A DNA stretch of 64,000 bases from JAFGUF01 sp040883315 (GCA_040883315.1 JBFLKU010000006.1:10145-74144), one strand, 5' to 3'; counted from the stretch's first letter, positions 51,127 through 61,024 are shown. Numbers and translations: made by a program. The notes: a model not told the origin generated them from the letters alone.

Positions 51127-52044
51127 ATGGAGATACAATTAAACGGCATAGTAAAAAGATTTGGCGAAAAGACAGCCGTAGACAATGTATCATTCACTGC
51201 TAAGGGAGGGCAGGCTTTCGGACTTCTGGGCAGGAATGGAGCAGGCAAGACCACAACCATGCGAATGATAATGGACGTTTTTAAATCCGATGAGGGCAGC
51301 ATTACAATAGACAATGCAAAAATAGACAGAAAAAAAGTGCGCTTTGGATATCTTCCGGAGGAGCGTGGGCTTTATCCGAAGAAAAAGATAAAAGATCAGC
51401 TTTTGTATTTGGCTGAGCTAAATGACATGAACAGGAAAGATGCAATTGTCTCTATAGAGCACTGGCTGGAAAAGCTGGACATGAAGCAGCATATAGACAA
51501 AAAGCTGGATACGCTATCTAAAGGAAATCAGCAGAAAATACAGCTGGCATCAGTTTTGATGATAAATCCTGATATTATTATTTTAGATGAGCCTTTTTCA
51601 GGGCTAGATCCTGTTAATGCATCTGTGCTGCAGGACATTGTGGACGAGCAGATAAAGCTGGGCAAGATAGTCATTTTCTCCAGCCATCAGATGAATAATA
51701 TTGAGGAAGTGTGCGACGATATCATCATTTTAGATGAAGGCAAGGCTGCACTTGCTGGCAATTTGCAGGAGATAAAAAACTCTTACCCAAAAACACATAT
51801 AAATATAACGGGTAAAGACATAGGCAAGATAAAAGTGGATATCGAGAAAAAGCTGACGTCATTTGTGCGAGATATTGTAATGGATGAATATGAGCTGGAT
51901 ATACACCTGAAAAGCGAAAAGGGCAGAGACGAAATACTGGATATTATATCTGCCAACAGTTACGAGATAGATAGCTTCAGCGTGGTGAAGCCCACATTAA
52001 ATGAGATATTTATAAAAGCTACAAAGAGGGGAGAAGACAAATGA
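51127..52044 (+). CDS. ABC transporter ATPase, NatA-like
   Basis: A 305-residue ABC ATPase. Walker A 'LLGRNGAGKTTTM', Q-loop region 'FGYLPEERGLYPKKKIKDQL', signature 'LSKGNQQKIQLA', Walker B 'IIILDEPFSGLDP' and H-loop 'VIFSSHQM' are intact, and a DUF4162 C-terminal domain follows at about 220-300. 'PEERGLYPKK' is typical of the NatA/YhaQ branch. It pairs with the permease that overlaps its stop by four bases. The complex probably exports Na+ or an antimicrobial compound. AAGGAG precedes the ATG. Confidence 0.9.
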   Translation: MEIQLNGIVKRFGEKTAVDNVSFTAKGGQAFGLLGRNGAGKTTTMRMIMDVFKSDEGSITIDNAKIDRKKVRFGYLPEERGLYPKKKIKDQLLYLAELNDMNRKDAIVSIEHWLEKLDMKQHIDKKLDTLSKGNQQKIQLASVLMINPDIIILDEPFSGLDPVNASVLQDIVDEQIKLGKIVIFSSHQMNNIEEVCDDIIILDEGKAALAGNLQEIKNSYPKTHINITGKDIGKIKVDIEKKLTSFVRDIVMDEYELDIHLKSEKGRDEILDIISANSYEIDSFSVVKPTLNEIFIKATKRGEDK

Positions 52045-53294
52045 AAAAATTCTTTACAGTATTCAAGTTTGAGTTTTCAAACCTTGTAAAAAGCAAGCCG
52101 TTTATAATACTATCTATACTGGTTGTTGTGGGAATGGGCATCGCAATGTCATACCCAAGAATAAGCCAGATGATAGATGATGCAAAAGGCGATGATGTGC
52201 CTGTAGATGCAGCGATGACTATGGCCTTGATAAATGAATCAGTTTATGATGACGACATAATAACAGGCATGTTTGCGTCTGCTATGCCGGACTATGAAAT
52301 CCACAAAGAAACAGGAAGCATAGACGATGCAAAGCAAATGATAAAGGATGAGCTATATGGATATGTACTGTATCTGGAAGGCGAAAATGACTATACACTG
52401 GTCACAGAGTCTATAGGACTAGAGAGCAGCATAACATACAGAGTGGACGGCATATTGCTGGACAACTACAAAGCCTATCTTTTGGCACAGCAGGGGCTAG
52501 AGCCCGATACAGCAAGCCAAATACTGAAGGCATCAATGAATGCAGATGTATTTGAAACAGGAAAAAATCAATCAGAATCGTTTTTATACACCTATATACT
52601 GCTGTTTTTCCTATATATGATAATAATAATATACGGACAGATGGTGGCAACCAGCGTGGCAACAGAAAAAAGCAGCCGTGCTATGGAAGTGCTTGTAACC
52701 ACTATAGACCCTGTGCGCATGATGTTCGGCAAGGTGCTAGGCATTGGTGCAGCAGCTCTTTGCCAGGTAGCTGTGGTGGTGGCATCCGGTGCATTCTTTT
52801 TTAATCTAAATCAGGATTATTTAGGAGGCAAGGAGATAATCGGAACACTATTTAATATACCAACAGAAACGCTTGTTATTTCATTAATACTGATAGTGCT
52901 AGGATTTTTTGTATATGCATTCCTGTATGCAGCAGTTGGCTCTCTGGTAAGCAGAATAGAGGATGTCAGCTCTGGAGTATTGCCTATAACATTCATATCT
53001 ATCGGTGCATTTATGGCAGTTATGTTTTCTATGACATCAGGTAATCTAGACAGTGTGCTGATGAAGATATTCACGTATTTCCCGCTCACCTCGCCGTATG
53101 CTCTGCTGGTAAGGATGTCTATGACGGATGTTGGACTGCTGGAGGGCGTGGGAGCTATAGCACTGCTATTGGTCACCTGCATAATAATCGGATATATAGC
53201 AGCCATGATATACAAGCTGGGCGTGCTGATGTATGGCAAGCCTCCAAAACTAAAAGAAGTATTTAAACTTCTGAAAACAAACAAAAAAGCATAG
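52041..53294 (+). CDS. ABC-2 type permease, NatB-like
   Basis: A 417-residue permease. One helix near the N-terminus (about 20-38) is followed by an extracellular region of about 130 residues, then five or more helices from about 180, a NatB/YhaP-type ABC-2 layout. 'VATEKSSRAMEVLVTTIDPVRMMFGKVLG' is the conserved coupling region after the second helix. It works with the NatA-like ATPase through which it is translationally coupled (ATGA). Na+ extrusion is known for B. subtilis NatAB; the substrate here is inferred only from similarity. Confidence 0.88.
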   Translation: MKKFFTVFKFEFSNLVKSKPFIILSILVVVGMGIAMSYPRISQMIDDAKGDDVPVDAAMTMALINESVYDDDIITGMFASAMPDYEIHKETGSIDDAKQMIKDELYGYVLYLEGENDYTLVTESIGLESSITYRVDGILLDNYKAYLLAQQGLEPDTASQILKASMNADVFETGKNQSESFLYTYILLFFLYMIIIIYGQMVATSVATEKSSRAMEVLVTTIDPVRMMFGKVLGIGAAALCQVAVVVASGAFFFNLNQDYLGGKEIIGTLFNIPTETLVISLILIVLGFFVYAFLYAAVGSLVSRIEDVSSGVLPITFISIGAFMAVMFSMTSGNLDSVLMKIFTYFPLTSPYALLVRMSMTDVGLLEGVGAIALLLVTCIIIGYIAAMIYKLGVLMYGKPPKLKEVFKLLKTNKKA

Positions 53295-53301
53295 AATAAA
53301 G

Positions 53302-53339
53302 CAACCTCTTTATAGTATAATAAAGGGGTTGATTTTTTT
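53302..53339 (+). terminator. terminator of the NatAB-like operon
   Basis: 11-bp stem CAACCTCTTTA / TAAAGGGGTTG with one G-T pair and an 8-nt loop, then seven T. Confidence 0.85.
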
Positions 53340-53365
53340 ATATCGGCAGAAGGTGATGAAGAAAG

Positions 53366-54157
53366 ATGGAACATAAAGTATTGAATACTCCTCGTGGAGA
53401 TGTGCACTATTGGATAAATAGCAATTCAGCAAAAAGATGCATAGTTTTTACTCACGGACTGACTGCAAACCATAGGATGTTTGAAAAGCAGATAGAGCAC
53501 TTTGAAGATAATTATAGAGTTATAGTCTGGGATGTGCCTATGCATGGGCTTTCCCGACCATATAAGGACCTTTCATATAAAAATACAGCACTCGATTTAA
53601 ACTCAATTTTAGAAAATGAAAAAATAGAAAAAGCAGTTCTCGTAGGAATGTCTATGGGAGGATATCCAAGTCAGGAGTTTGCATCGATATATCCTGAAAA
53701 GGTAGAGGGATTTGTGGCACTAGACACTACACCATTTGGACTAAAATATTATTCAAAATCGGATAAATGGTGGCTGCGGCAGGTGGAGCCTATGGCAAAA
53801 TGGTTTCCGGACAAAATGCTTCGAGAAAGCATGGCGAAGTCTGTTTCTAAAACACAGTATTCATATAATATGATGAAAGAGATGCTAGAACCATTGAGCA
53901 AAGCAGACATAGCAGAGCAAATGGGGATAGCATACAGCGGATTTTTGAAAGAAAACAAGGATGTAAAATTTGATTTTCCTGTCTTGATTCTGCTAGGGGA
54001 ATACGATAAAACGGGCAAGGTGAAAAATTACTGTGAAGCTTGGGCGCAAAGCGAGGGATATCCGCTGCACATTGTTAAAGGAGCAGCACACATGTCCAAC
54101 ACCGATAATTACGAAGATGTGAATGCACAAATTGAACTATTCATAGAGAATTTATGA
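53366..54157 (+). CDS. alpha/beta hydrolase
   Basis: A 263-residue alpha/beta-hydrolase. The oxyanion turn is 'VFTHGLTANHRMF', the nucleophile elbow 'VGMSMGG' holds the catalytic Ser, 'LLGEYDKTG' the acid Asp and 'GAAHMSN' the His, so the triad is complete. It has no signal peptide and acts in the cytosol, probably as an esterase or lactonase; the substrate is unknown. AAGGTGATG precedes the start. It stands alone between the ABC operon terminator and the murC promoter. Confidence 0.88.
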   Translation: MEHKVLNTPRGDVHYWINSNSAKRCIVFTHGLTANHRMFEKQIEHFEDNYRVIVWDVPMHGLSRPYKDLSYKNTALDLNSILENEKIEKAVLVGMSMGGYPSQEFASIYPEKVEGFVALDTTPFGLKYYSKSDKWWLRQVEPMAKWFPDKMLRESMAKSVSKTQYSYNMMKEMLEPLSKADIAEQMGIAYSGFLKENKDVKFDFPVLILLGEYDKTGKVKNYCEAWAQSEGYPLHIVKGAAHMSNTDNYEDVNAQIELFIENL

Positions 54158-54167
54158 TTACGATTTT

Positions 54168-54196
54168 TTGACAAATTATATCATGAGTATTAATAT
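54168..54196 (+). promoter_or_regulatory. promoter of murC
   Basis: Consensus TTGACA, 17-bp spacer, TAATAT; leader about 30 nt. A second TATAAT lies closer to the gene without a matching -35. Confidence 0.6.
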
Positions 54197-54232
54197 TAGA
54201 TAGTTATAATAAAGGACAAAAGGATACATTTA

Positions 54233-55606
54233 ATGAAAATAACCGACTTTAAAAATGAGAAAATTCACTTTATAGGCATAGGCGGCATATCCATGCGTGG
54301 GCTGGCAAAGCTGCTGCTTTTGGATGGATACCAAGTGAGTGGCTCTGATATGAACTATGATGACTGCTTCGAGGGACTGGAAAAGCTGGGTGCGAAATGC
54401 TACAGCCCGCACAAGGCAGGGCAGGAAGAGGGAGCAGGGCTGGTGGTTATCAATTCTGCAATACCCGATAGCAACCCGGAGCTGGCAGCTGCCAGAGAGA
54501 AAGGCATACCTGTGATGGAGAGAACAGAGCTTTTGTCGCAGCTGATGGAGCGCGCAAGGATATCCTTTGGAGTATCTGGAATGCACGGCAAAACCACATG
54601 TTCATCTATGCTGGTCACTATTTTGGAGCTTTGCGGCATGAACCCCACTGCACATCTTGGCGGAGAGCTTAGCCTGATAGACGGGGCGACAAAATATGGC
54701 GGAGATATATTTGTGGCCGAGGCCTGCGAATACAAAAATAATTATCACAGATTATCCCTTACAGGGGCAACTATACTGAATATAGATGAAGACCATCTGG
54801 ACTTTTTTAAAGACTTGGATGACATAATAGAATCATATCGTGTATACATAAACAAGCTGCCGGAAGACGGCATAGTGGTGCTTAATGCAGATGATGAAAA
54901 TGTGCTGCTGGCTGCAGACCAAAGAAAATGCAAGGCAGTTACTTTTGGCATAAAAAACAATGCGGACTTCATCGCAGAGAACATAAGAAAAAAAGAGGAC
55001 GCATGCTACGAATTCGACCTAGTGCATGATGGCAAAAAATATCCGGTCAGCTTAAATGTACCGGGGCGTCATAATGTGTATAATGCATGTGCCGCAATAG
55101 CCAGCGCTGCTGTGTGCGAGTGCGACATAGAGTGCGCCTGCAAAACAGTGGGTGAATACAAAGGGGCAAAGAGAAGATTTGAAAAAAGCGGAGTGCTGCA
55201 AAATGGTGCAGTAGTATACCACGACTATGCCCACCACCCAATAGAGGTGAAGGCTACGCTAGGTGCAGCCAAGGACAGAGCAAAAGGCAAATTGATAGCT
55301 GTATTTCAGCCACATACATACACTAGAACAAAGGCGCTGCTGGATGATTTTGCAGAATCGTTTGCTGATGCAGACCATGTGATTATAACGGATATATACG
55401 CCGCCAGAGAGAAAAACGACGGTACTATACATTCCAAGGATTTGGTAGAAAAAATATCAGCAGTGAACAAAAATGTATATTACGCCGATTCATTTGAAAC
55501 GGCTGCAAACAAGGCTTTTGAATTATCCCAAAATAGTGATATAATTATTACATTAGGTGCAGGCGACATTCAAAAAGTGAACAGGAAGTTAAAAGACTAT
55601 GAGTAA
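54233..55606 (+). CDS. murC: UDP-N-acetylmuramate--L-alanine ligase
   Basis: A 457-residue Mur ligase. The N-terminal Rossmann domain is 'IHFIGIGGISMRGLAKLLL', the central ATPase holds 'VSGMHGKTTCSSML' and 'EACEYKNNY ... DEDHLDFF', and the C-terminal domain holds 'YHDYAHHPIEV' and 'FQPHTYTRTKAL'. It adds L-Ala to UDP-MurNAc in the cytosolic steps of peptidoglycan synthesis. Full length. Its last eight bases overlap a GGDEF/HD-GYP gene, an unusual partner for murC. AAAGGA lies upstream of the ATG. Confidence 0.96.
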   Translation: MKITDFKNEKIHFIGIGGISMRGLAKLLLLDGYQVSGSDMNYDDCFEGLEKLGAKCYSPHKAGQEEGAGLVVINSAIPDSNPELAAAREKGIPVMERTELLSQLMERARISFGVSGMHGKTTCSSMLVTILELCGMNPTAHLGGELSLIDGATKYGGDIFVAEACEYKNNYHRLSLTGATILNIDEDHLDFFKDLDDIIESYRVYINKLPEDGIVVLNADDENVLLAADQRKCKAVTFGIKNNADFIAENIRKKEDACYEFDLVHDGKKYPVSLNVPGRHNVYNACAAIASAAVCECDIECACKTVGEYKGAKRRFEKSGVLQNGAVVYHDYAHHPIEVKATLGAAKDRAKGKLIAVFQPHTYTRTKALLDDFAESFADADHVIITDIYAAREKNDGTIHSKDLVEKISAVNKNVYYADSFETAANKAFELSQNSDIIITLGAGDIQKVNRKLKDYE

Positions 55607-56942
55607 TGAAACAAACAAAGTAATCAGCACGCTATCTATGGTGTATGACCATGTGCTCTCTGTGGACAAAGAGGGAAATGTTTTGGTTCCCAGCGATATT
55701 TTGCCTGATGGAAGCAGCAATCTTTTCTCCATAATATCTCAGGTAGATGTTGCAAAAATGGAGCATTTTCTAAAGACTACTGACAAAAAAGTGGACGGAG
55801 TATTTGCTGTATTCAGCCCAAATCTAAAGATGAAATGGGCAAAGGTAGAGTGTCTGAAAGATGGAGATAACATATTCATAGGCATAACTGACTACACCGA
55901 GAAGCAGCAAAGCAGGCGAAAAGAGCAGCACACATCACAGTATGATATGCTGACAAATACCCACTACAGGCATAATCTGGACACTGCACTTTTGGAGCTG
56001 GACAGACCGGAAAATCTGCCACTGTCTTTCATTATGTTTGACGTAAACGGAATGAAGCTGACAAATGATGCCTTCGGATATGCAGAGGGCGACACTCTTT
56101 TAAAAAAATGCACTATAATAATAAATACAGCATCGCCTATGAACGGAAAGCTTTTCAGAATGAACGGCGATGAATTTTTGCTGGTGTGCCCAAACTGCAA
56201 TGAAAACTGTCGTGAAGAAATACTAAACAAGATAGAGGAAATGTGCGAGGAGGAAACGGAGTCTATGATACCTCCTAGCTTCTCGATTGGCATATCATAC
56301 AAAGAAAACCCAAATCAAAGAACTACCCCGCTGCTGCAGCAGGCCGAGCAAAACCTATATGCAGACAGAATAAGAACAAGTGCGAAATTTAATGCATCCA
56401 TCATCCAAAACCTTATGAATCTTTTATCAAGGAAGAATTTTGAGACAGCAGCACATATATCCAGAGTGAAGGGGCTGGCACTATCTGTAGGGGATGAACT
56501 AGGGCTGAACCAAGAGCAAAGAAACACATTGTCTGTGGCTGCAGAGCTTCATGACATAGGCAAGGTATCTATTCCGGATGAGGTGCTTGGCAAGCAGGGG
56601 CCACTAACAGAGGAAGAGTGGGACATAGTAAAACAGCACCCTGTGACTTCATATAGAATAATATACGGTCTGGGCGACATGTACCATATAGCAGAGATAG
56701 TGAAATGCCACCATGAGCGCTATGACGGCACAGGCTACCCATCAGGGCTAAAGGGCGATGAAATACCACAGATAGCCAGAATACTTACTCTGGTGGACTC
56801 CTATGACAATATGCTGAATAGCCCATACCTGAAAAGGAAGAGAACACAGCAGGATGCTATAGAGGAAGTGAAACGCTGCACAGGCAGCCAGTTTGACCCC
56901 AAAATAGCCGAAGCACTGCTGAACATTATAAAGAAAAGCTAA
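55599..56942 (+). CDS. GGDEF / HD-GYP dual-domain signalling protein
   Basis: A 447-residue soluble protein in three parts. Residues 1-100 look like a PAS-type sensor. A GGDEF domain spans about 110-255; its active-site loop reads 'RMNGDEF', so the first Gly is Asn. An HD-GYP domain spans about 265-447: 'AAELHDIGKVSIPDEVLGKQGPLTEEEW', 'HP', 'CHHERYDGTGYPSGLKGDEIP' and 'RILTLVDSYD', with the metal ligands intact. It would degrade cyclic di-GMP and may or may not make it. It overlaps murC by eight bases, so its level is tied to a cell-wall enzyme. Its stop abuts that of the convergent radical SAM gene. Confidence 0.88.
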   Translation: MSNETNKVISTLSMVYDHVLSVDKEGNVLVPSDILPDGSSNLFSIISQVDVAKMEHFLKTTDKKVDGVFAVFSPNLKMKWAKVECLKDGDNIFIGITDYTEKQQSRRKEQHTSQYDMLTNTHYRHNLDTALLELDRPENLPLSFIMFDVNGMKLTNDAFGYAEGDTLLKKCTIIINTASPMNGKLFRMNGDEFLLVCPNCNENCREEILNKIEEMCEEETESMIPPSFSIGISYKENPNQRTTPLLQQAEQNLYADRIRTSAKFNASIIQNLMNLLSRKNFETAAHISRVKGLALSVGDELGLNQEQRNTLSVAAELHDIGKVSIPDEVLGKQGPLTEEEWDIVKQHPVTSYRIIYGLGDMYHIAEIVKCHHERYDGTGYPSGLKGDEIPQIARILTLVDSYDNMLNSPYLKRKRTQQDAIEEVKRCTGSQFDPKIAEALLNIIKKS

Positions 56943-58655
56943 TTATATAATTTTATGAATTTTTGTTTTATTCATATAGTCATACAGCAAGATAGTTTCT
57001 TCTGCTACTATATCTTTGGATAAAACATCGTAACTAAATATTTCGATATTGCATTGCCTGCTGATGGTGCTTGGGGACATACCCGCATAATTCGGCAGGT
57101 ATTTTTCTATGTTTTCGGGGTTGCCATAAAATTCACGCATAAAGTCTTTCTTTTGCTCGCTGTATGCGTTCTGTATGCATTGGGGGTATACCCGCGGCTT
57201 GGAATTTGCGGCATAGTCATGCAGAATTACCGACTGTAGAAAACCTGAATTGCAGTTTTTCATTTTGCAAATAAACTCAAAAAGCACATCATAATAATAG
57301 ATGAATTTATGAGGTCTATTAAAATGCTCTCTTTCCATCAGAAAACTACAGAATGAATCGTAAAAATCATATGGCGTCTCAAACAAAGATATAGCATAAT
57401 TTAGAGAGCTATTAAAATTGCCGGAATTGTAGTACGTGTCTACCAGGCTCTCTATTTTTTCCAGATAGCTAAGCTGAGCAAAGGATATATAATCAGATTT
57501 TAAAATTTTATATGGTGCATATTCCTGATATGCTATGCCGTGCTCTCCGGCAGTGCTCTGCATATAGGAGCCTTTTAGCACCTTCAGAAATCCTAAATGA
57601 ACGCCGCCTGCATTCATTTTGTATACGTCATTAAATGAATTTTGAAATATCTCATATGTTTCATATGGCAGTCCTGCTATCAAGTCCACATATACTTTTA
57701 TGTTTTCAAGCTTTGTAAGCATGGTTATGTTTTCATATTGCTTAGCTAGGTCCACATCTCTCTTTATTGCCTGCAGTGTTTTGGGATAGGTGGACTGTAT
57801 GCCGATTTCGAACTGCAAAAATCCATACGGTGCTGTGGATAGTATATCTGCCAGCTCCTGTGTAATGAGCAAAGGGTTTAGCTCGCAGTGGAATGACGTT
57901 TGAGAATTTGGATACTTTTGCTTTAGCTCAAGCATTATTTTTATTATTTCGATGGCTCTTTTAACAGGATAATTAAATGTCCTATCCACCAGCTTCACTT
58001 GCTTGGCATCGTGCTGAAAAAACACTTCAAAACTTTCTCTTATCTTTTGGCTCTCCATCAGCTGCACGCCTTTTTCTATGCTGGATATACAGTACGAGCA
58101 ATTGAAGGGGCAGCCTCTGCTTGTTTCGAAATATAGTATTCTATCTCTTACATCGGCTATATCATAGTAGGGAAATTTTTGAGTATTAATATCATATGTG
58201 CTGGCTATGGGATTGGTGAGGATTTCGCTGCCATCTCTGTAGCATATTCCCTCTACTGAGCTTAAATTATTTTCATGTATTCCTCTTTGCAGCTGTGGAT
58301 ATATAATCTCTCCGGTGCCGAAGCATACGATATCTACATTTTTGTTTTGCGATATTATATCCTGATATGTGTAGCTGACCTCCGGACCGGCCAGAACAAT
58401 TATGGAATCTTCCAGCACTTTTTTTATGCTGGATACTAAATCGTAGACATAGTTTATGTTCCATATGTAGCAGGAGAATATAATGCATTTAGGATTTTGG
58501 GATATTATATCTTCCAGCACTAAATCCATTTGATTGTTTATAGTATGTTCCAATACAATGGTATTGTTGTATATGTTAGTATTTTTTATCAGACGTACTG
58601 CCAGATTGGTATGTACGTATTGTGAATTTAGAGCGACCAGACAGAAAGTGTTCAT
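56943..58655 (-). CDS. B12-binding domain radical SAM protein, DUF4080 type
   Basis: A 570-residue protein. Residues 1-140 are a B12-binding-like Rossmann domain ('VALNSQYVHTNLAVRLI', 'CIIFSCYIWNINYVYDLV', 'VLAGPEVSY'). The radical SAM domain follows with 'YFETSRGCPFNCSYCISS' (CxxxCxxC for the 4Fe-4S cluster) and 'IGIQSTYPKTLQAIKRD'. The C-terminal 200 residues match the DUF4080 extension. Substrates of this group are unknown. AAGGAG at the end of hflX serves its ATG, which directly follows the hflX stop, so it is last in a three-gene minus-strand operon. No terminator separates it from the convergent gene. Confidence 0.87.
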   Translation of the reverse strand: MNTFCLVALNSQYVHTNLAVRLIKNTNIYNNTIVLEHTINNQMDLVLEDIISQNPKCIIFSCYIWNINYVYDLVSSIKKVLEDSIIVLAGPEVSYTYQDIISQNKNVDIVCFGTGEIIYPQLQRGIHENNLSSVEGICYRDGSEILTNPIASTYDINTQKFPYYDIADVRDRILYFETSRGCPFNCSYCISSIEKGVQLMESQKIRESFEVFFQHDAKQVKLVDRTFNYPVKRAIEIIKIMLELKQKYPNSQTSFHCELNPLLITQELADILSTAPYGFLQFEIGIQSTYPKTLQAIKRDVDLAKQYENITMLTKLENIKVYVDLIAGLPYETYEIFQNSFNDVYKMNAGGVHLGFLKVLKGSYMQSTAGEHGIAYQEYAPYKILKSDYISFAQLSYLEKIESLVDTYYNSGNFNSSLNYAISLFETPYDFYDSFCSFLMEREHFNRPHKFIYYYDVLFEFICKMKNCNSGFLQSVILHDYAANSKPRVYPQCIQNAYSEQKKDFMREFYGNPENIEKYLPNYAGMSPSTISRQCNIEIFSYDVLSKDIVAEETILLYDYMNKTKIHKII

Positions 58656-60470
58656 CTATTTCTCCTTTTCAAGAGATGCAATCTTCATTGCAACCTCTTG
58701 TGTGACTCTTGCTTTTATATATGTTCCTTCGTCTCTATATTCTTTTTCTATTATCTCTGCGTTTTCAAAGATATAGTTGGATAGTGTTCCGTTGGCATAT
58801 GGAACTACTGTTTCAATCACTTTTGTGTTTTCATGCAGGATTTTTTCTATTTCATCAAATAGCTTATCAAATCCTGTTTTTTGTGTTGCACTTATATGCA
58901 CCACTATTTCACCCTCTTCAAAAAGAGGGATATTGTCTTCTTCTGCTAAATCCATTTTGTTTAGTGCTATTATTCTTTTTTTATCGCCTGCACCTAGTGA
59001 TTCCAGCACCTTCTTCGCCACGTCAAACTGCATCTCCATCTCTGGTGAGCTTCCGTCCACCACGTGAACCAGAATGTCTGCAAAGACAGCCTCTTCCAAA
59101 GTGGAGCGAAATGCATCTATTAAATCGTGGGGAAGCTTATTGATGAAGCCTACTGTATCTGTCACCAAAATCTCTGTGCCCTTTGGCAGTGTCATGCTTC
59201 TGGTCACAGGGTCTAGTGTGGCAAACAATTTATCCTCTGCCGTCACGTCACTGCTGGTTATGGCATTTAGAAGAGTGCTTTTGCCTGCATTGGTGTAGCC
59301 AACCAGTGCAATTATCGGCACGGCGTTCTTTATTCGTTGCACTCTGTTTATATCTCTTCTTTTTTTCAGCTTTTTAACCTGTGTCTCCAAGTCGTGTATT
59401 CTGCTATATATAGCACGTCTATCAGACTCCAGCTTGGTCTCGCCCGGGCCTCTTGTGCCTATGCCGCCGCCCAGCCTTGAAAGCTGTGTGCCTATGCCCG
59501 AAAGGCGTGGCAGACGATATTTATACTGTGCCAGCTCCACCTGCAGCTTGCCTTCGTGGGTGGAGGCACGGGATGCAAAGATATCCAGTATCAGTGATGT
59601 TCTGTCTATCACTTTGCAGCCAATTGCATTTTCCAGGTTTCGTATTTGTGCCCCTGTCAGCTCATCATCAAATACAAACAGATTAGCTTCCATGGATTGG
59701 CGAAGCAGTGCCAGCTCTTGCACCTTGCCCTTGCCGATGTATGTGGCAGAGTCTATGTTGTTTCTATTTTGAAGCTCTTTATACAATACTTTTGCACCGG
59801 CAGTGTCTGCTAGGCGTGCCAGCTCATCCAAGGATGAGGTATCGCTGCTACTTAGCCCAACGCCCACCAGTATTGCGCGCTCTTCCTCTGTTTCCATGCT
59901 GTCTAGTATATTGGCAGCTTTGCTGATTTGCTCCGATGCATATTCTATTTCATCTAGCAGCATCTGGTGAGGTATGCTGTTGTATTGATATGGTCCGTAC
60001 AGTGTGGTTTCGTAGTCGCCGCTATCGGTAAGGCTAGTTAGTATGCCTGCCTGGAATGATGTTGCCAATCCGCCGCGCACGCCTATTGCCGCCATGGAGT
60101 CGAATCTCATGCGCTGCAGCGTCTTTATATCGACGGTGGATAAAACACCGCTTTCATTGGGGTGTGTATGTATGCAGCGGATACCTGTTAGGCGACGCTT
60201 GCCTCTGCGCACTCTTAAATCCGGCAGACCAACTCTGTCGTGTGAGCCTACGGATACGTCCATCACCATGCCGTCACGGGCAATATATATTGATATTTCC
60301 TTGTTTATTTTTTCTGTTATCTGGCATAAAGTGTACACGACATCGTCTGATACAAATTTGTGCCGCAAAATCTCCATGTCAGCGGAGTAGAGATCTTCCA
60401 GCTCCTTGATAATGGATTTTTTAATGCCTTCTATATTTCCGTGTACTTTTCCGTACTCGTTGTTTTCCAT
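58656..60470 (-). CDS. hflX: ribosome-associated GTPase HflX with N-terminal JAMM-like extension
   Basis: A 604-residue protein. HflX proper begins near residue 198: 'ERAILVGVGLSSS', the glycine-rich 'RLSGIGTQLSRLGGGIGTRGPGETKLE' region, and a G domain with P-loop 'GYTNAGKS' (391-398), 'DTVGF', 'NKMD'. HflX splits stalled ribosomes. The first 195 residues are an extension not found in E. coli HflX; they contain H101-T-H103, seven residues, S111, two residues, D114, the canonical JAMM/MPN+ zinc motif. The extension might thus be a metallo-isopeptidase or phosphodiesterase-like domain, or a relic. It lies between a small membrane gene and a radical SAM gene with 4-bp and zero gaps. Confidence 0.93.
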   Translation of the reverse strand: MENNEYGKVHGNIEGIKKSIIKELEDLYSADMEILRHKFVSDDVVYTLCQITEKINKEISIYIARDGMVMDVSVGSHDRVGLPDLRVRRGKRRLTGIRCIHTHPNESGVLSTVDIKTLQRMRFDSMAAIGVRGGLATSFQAGILTSLTDSGDYETTLYGPYQYNSIPHQMLLDEIEYASEQISKAANILDSMETEEERAILVGVGLSSSDTSSLDELARLADTAGAKVLYKELQNRNNIDSATYIGKGKVQELALLRQSMEANLFVFDDELTGAQIRNLENAIGCKVIDRTSLILDIFASRASTHEGKLQVELAQYKYRLPRLSGIGTQLSRLGGGIGTRGPGETKLESDRRAIYSRIHDLETQVKKLKKRRDINRVQRIKNAVPIIALVGYTNAGKSTLLNAITSSDVTAEDKLFATLDPVTRSMTLPKGTEILVTDTVGFINKLPHDLIDAFRSTLEEAVFADILVHVVDGSSPEMEMQFDVAKKVLESLGAGDKKRIIALNKMDLAEEDNIPLFEEGEIVVHISATQKTGFDKLFDEIEKILHENTKVIETVVPYANGTLSNYIFENAEIIEKEYRDEGTYIKARVTQEVAMKIASLEKEK

Positions 60471-60474
60471 ATAT

Positions 60475-60891
60475 TTATTCTTTCTCGCTTTCTTTTACCA
60501 TGTCCAAAAATTTAGCAAATGTTTTTATCATAAATCCCAGCATAACGCTTAAAAATGTAACCACGATTAAAATCACCGCCAAAGCATCGAAAAAAGGTTT
60601 GTCCAGTTTTAGCATCATAGCCCCTATCAGGGAGCACAGACCCAGCATCATGGAAATATGTCCTTTTGATATAGATGCATTAATCATGCTGACAGACGTG
60701 AATTTGCCAGATTTTCTGAGTGTATAAAGAACCCTCGCTGCTATTATCAAAACTATGAGCATAGATATGAGCAATGTGAAATTCAACTTTTGGAAAATAT
60801 CATTTGCTATGGCAAAATATACGCCCAAGGCTGCCAGCAGCTCCCCGATTATTCCCATAATTTCATACATTCTTTGAAAATTTTTGTCCAT
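60475..60891 (-). CDS. four-helix membrane protein of unknown function
   Basis: A 138-residue protein with about four membrane helices in two pairs, separated by a basic loop ('TLRKSGKFTSVSMINASISKG'), and a charged C-terminal tail. I do not recognise a family. The ATG at 60891 lies nine bases after GGAG; a GTG seven codons upstream is less likely. It is first in the operon with hflX, which starts four bases after its stop. Confidence 0.65.
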   Translation of the reverse strand: MDKNFQRMYEIMGIIGELLAALGVYFAIANDIFQKLNFTLLISMLIVLIIAARVLYTLRKSGKFTSVSMINASISKGHISMMLGLCSLIGAMMLKLDKPFFDALAVILIVVTFLSVMLGFMIKTFAKFLDMVKESEKE

Positions 60892-61024
60892 ATTCTTATG
60901 CTCCTTCTGCACCCTTTTTGACTACTATATATTATGGTATCGGAGAAATAAAGTCAAATTATATATTTGAGTTCATCACGCCGAATTTATTATATTAAAA
61001 AAATTATTCCTTTGTTTTCGCATG

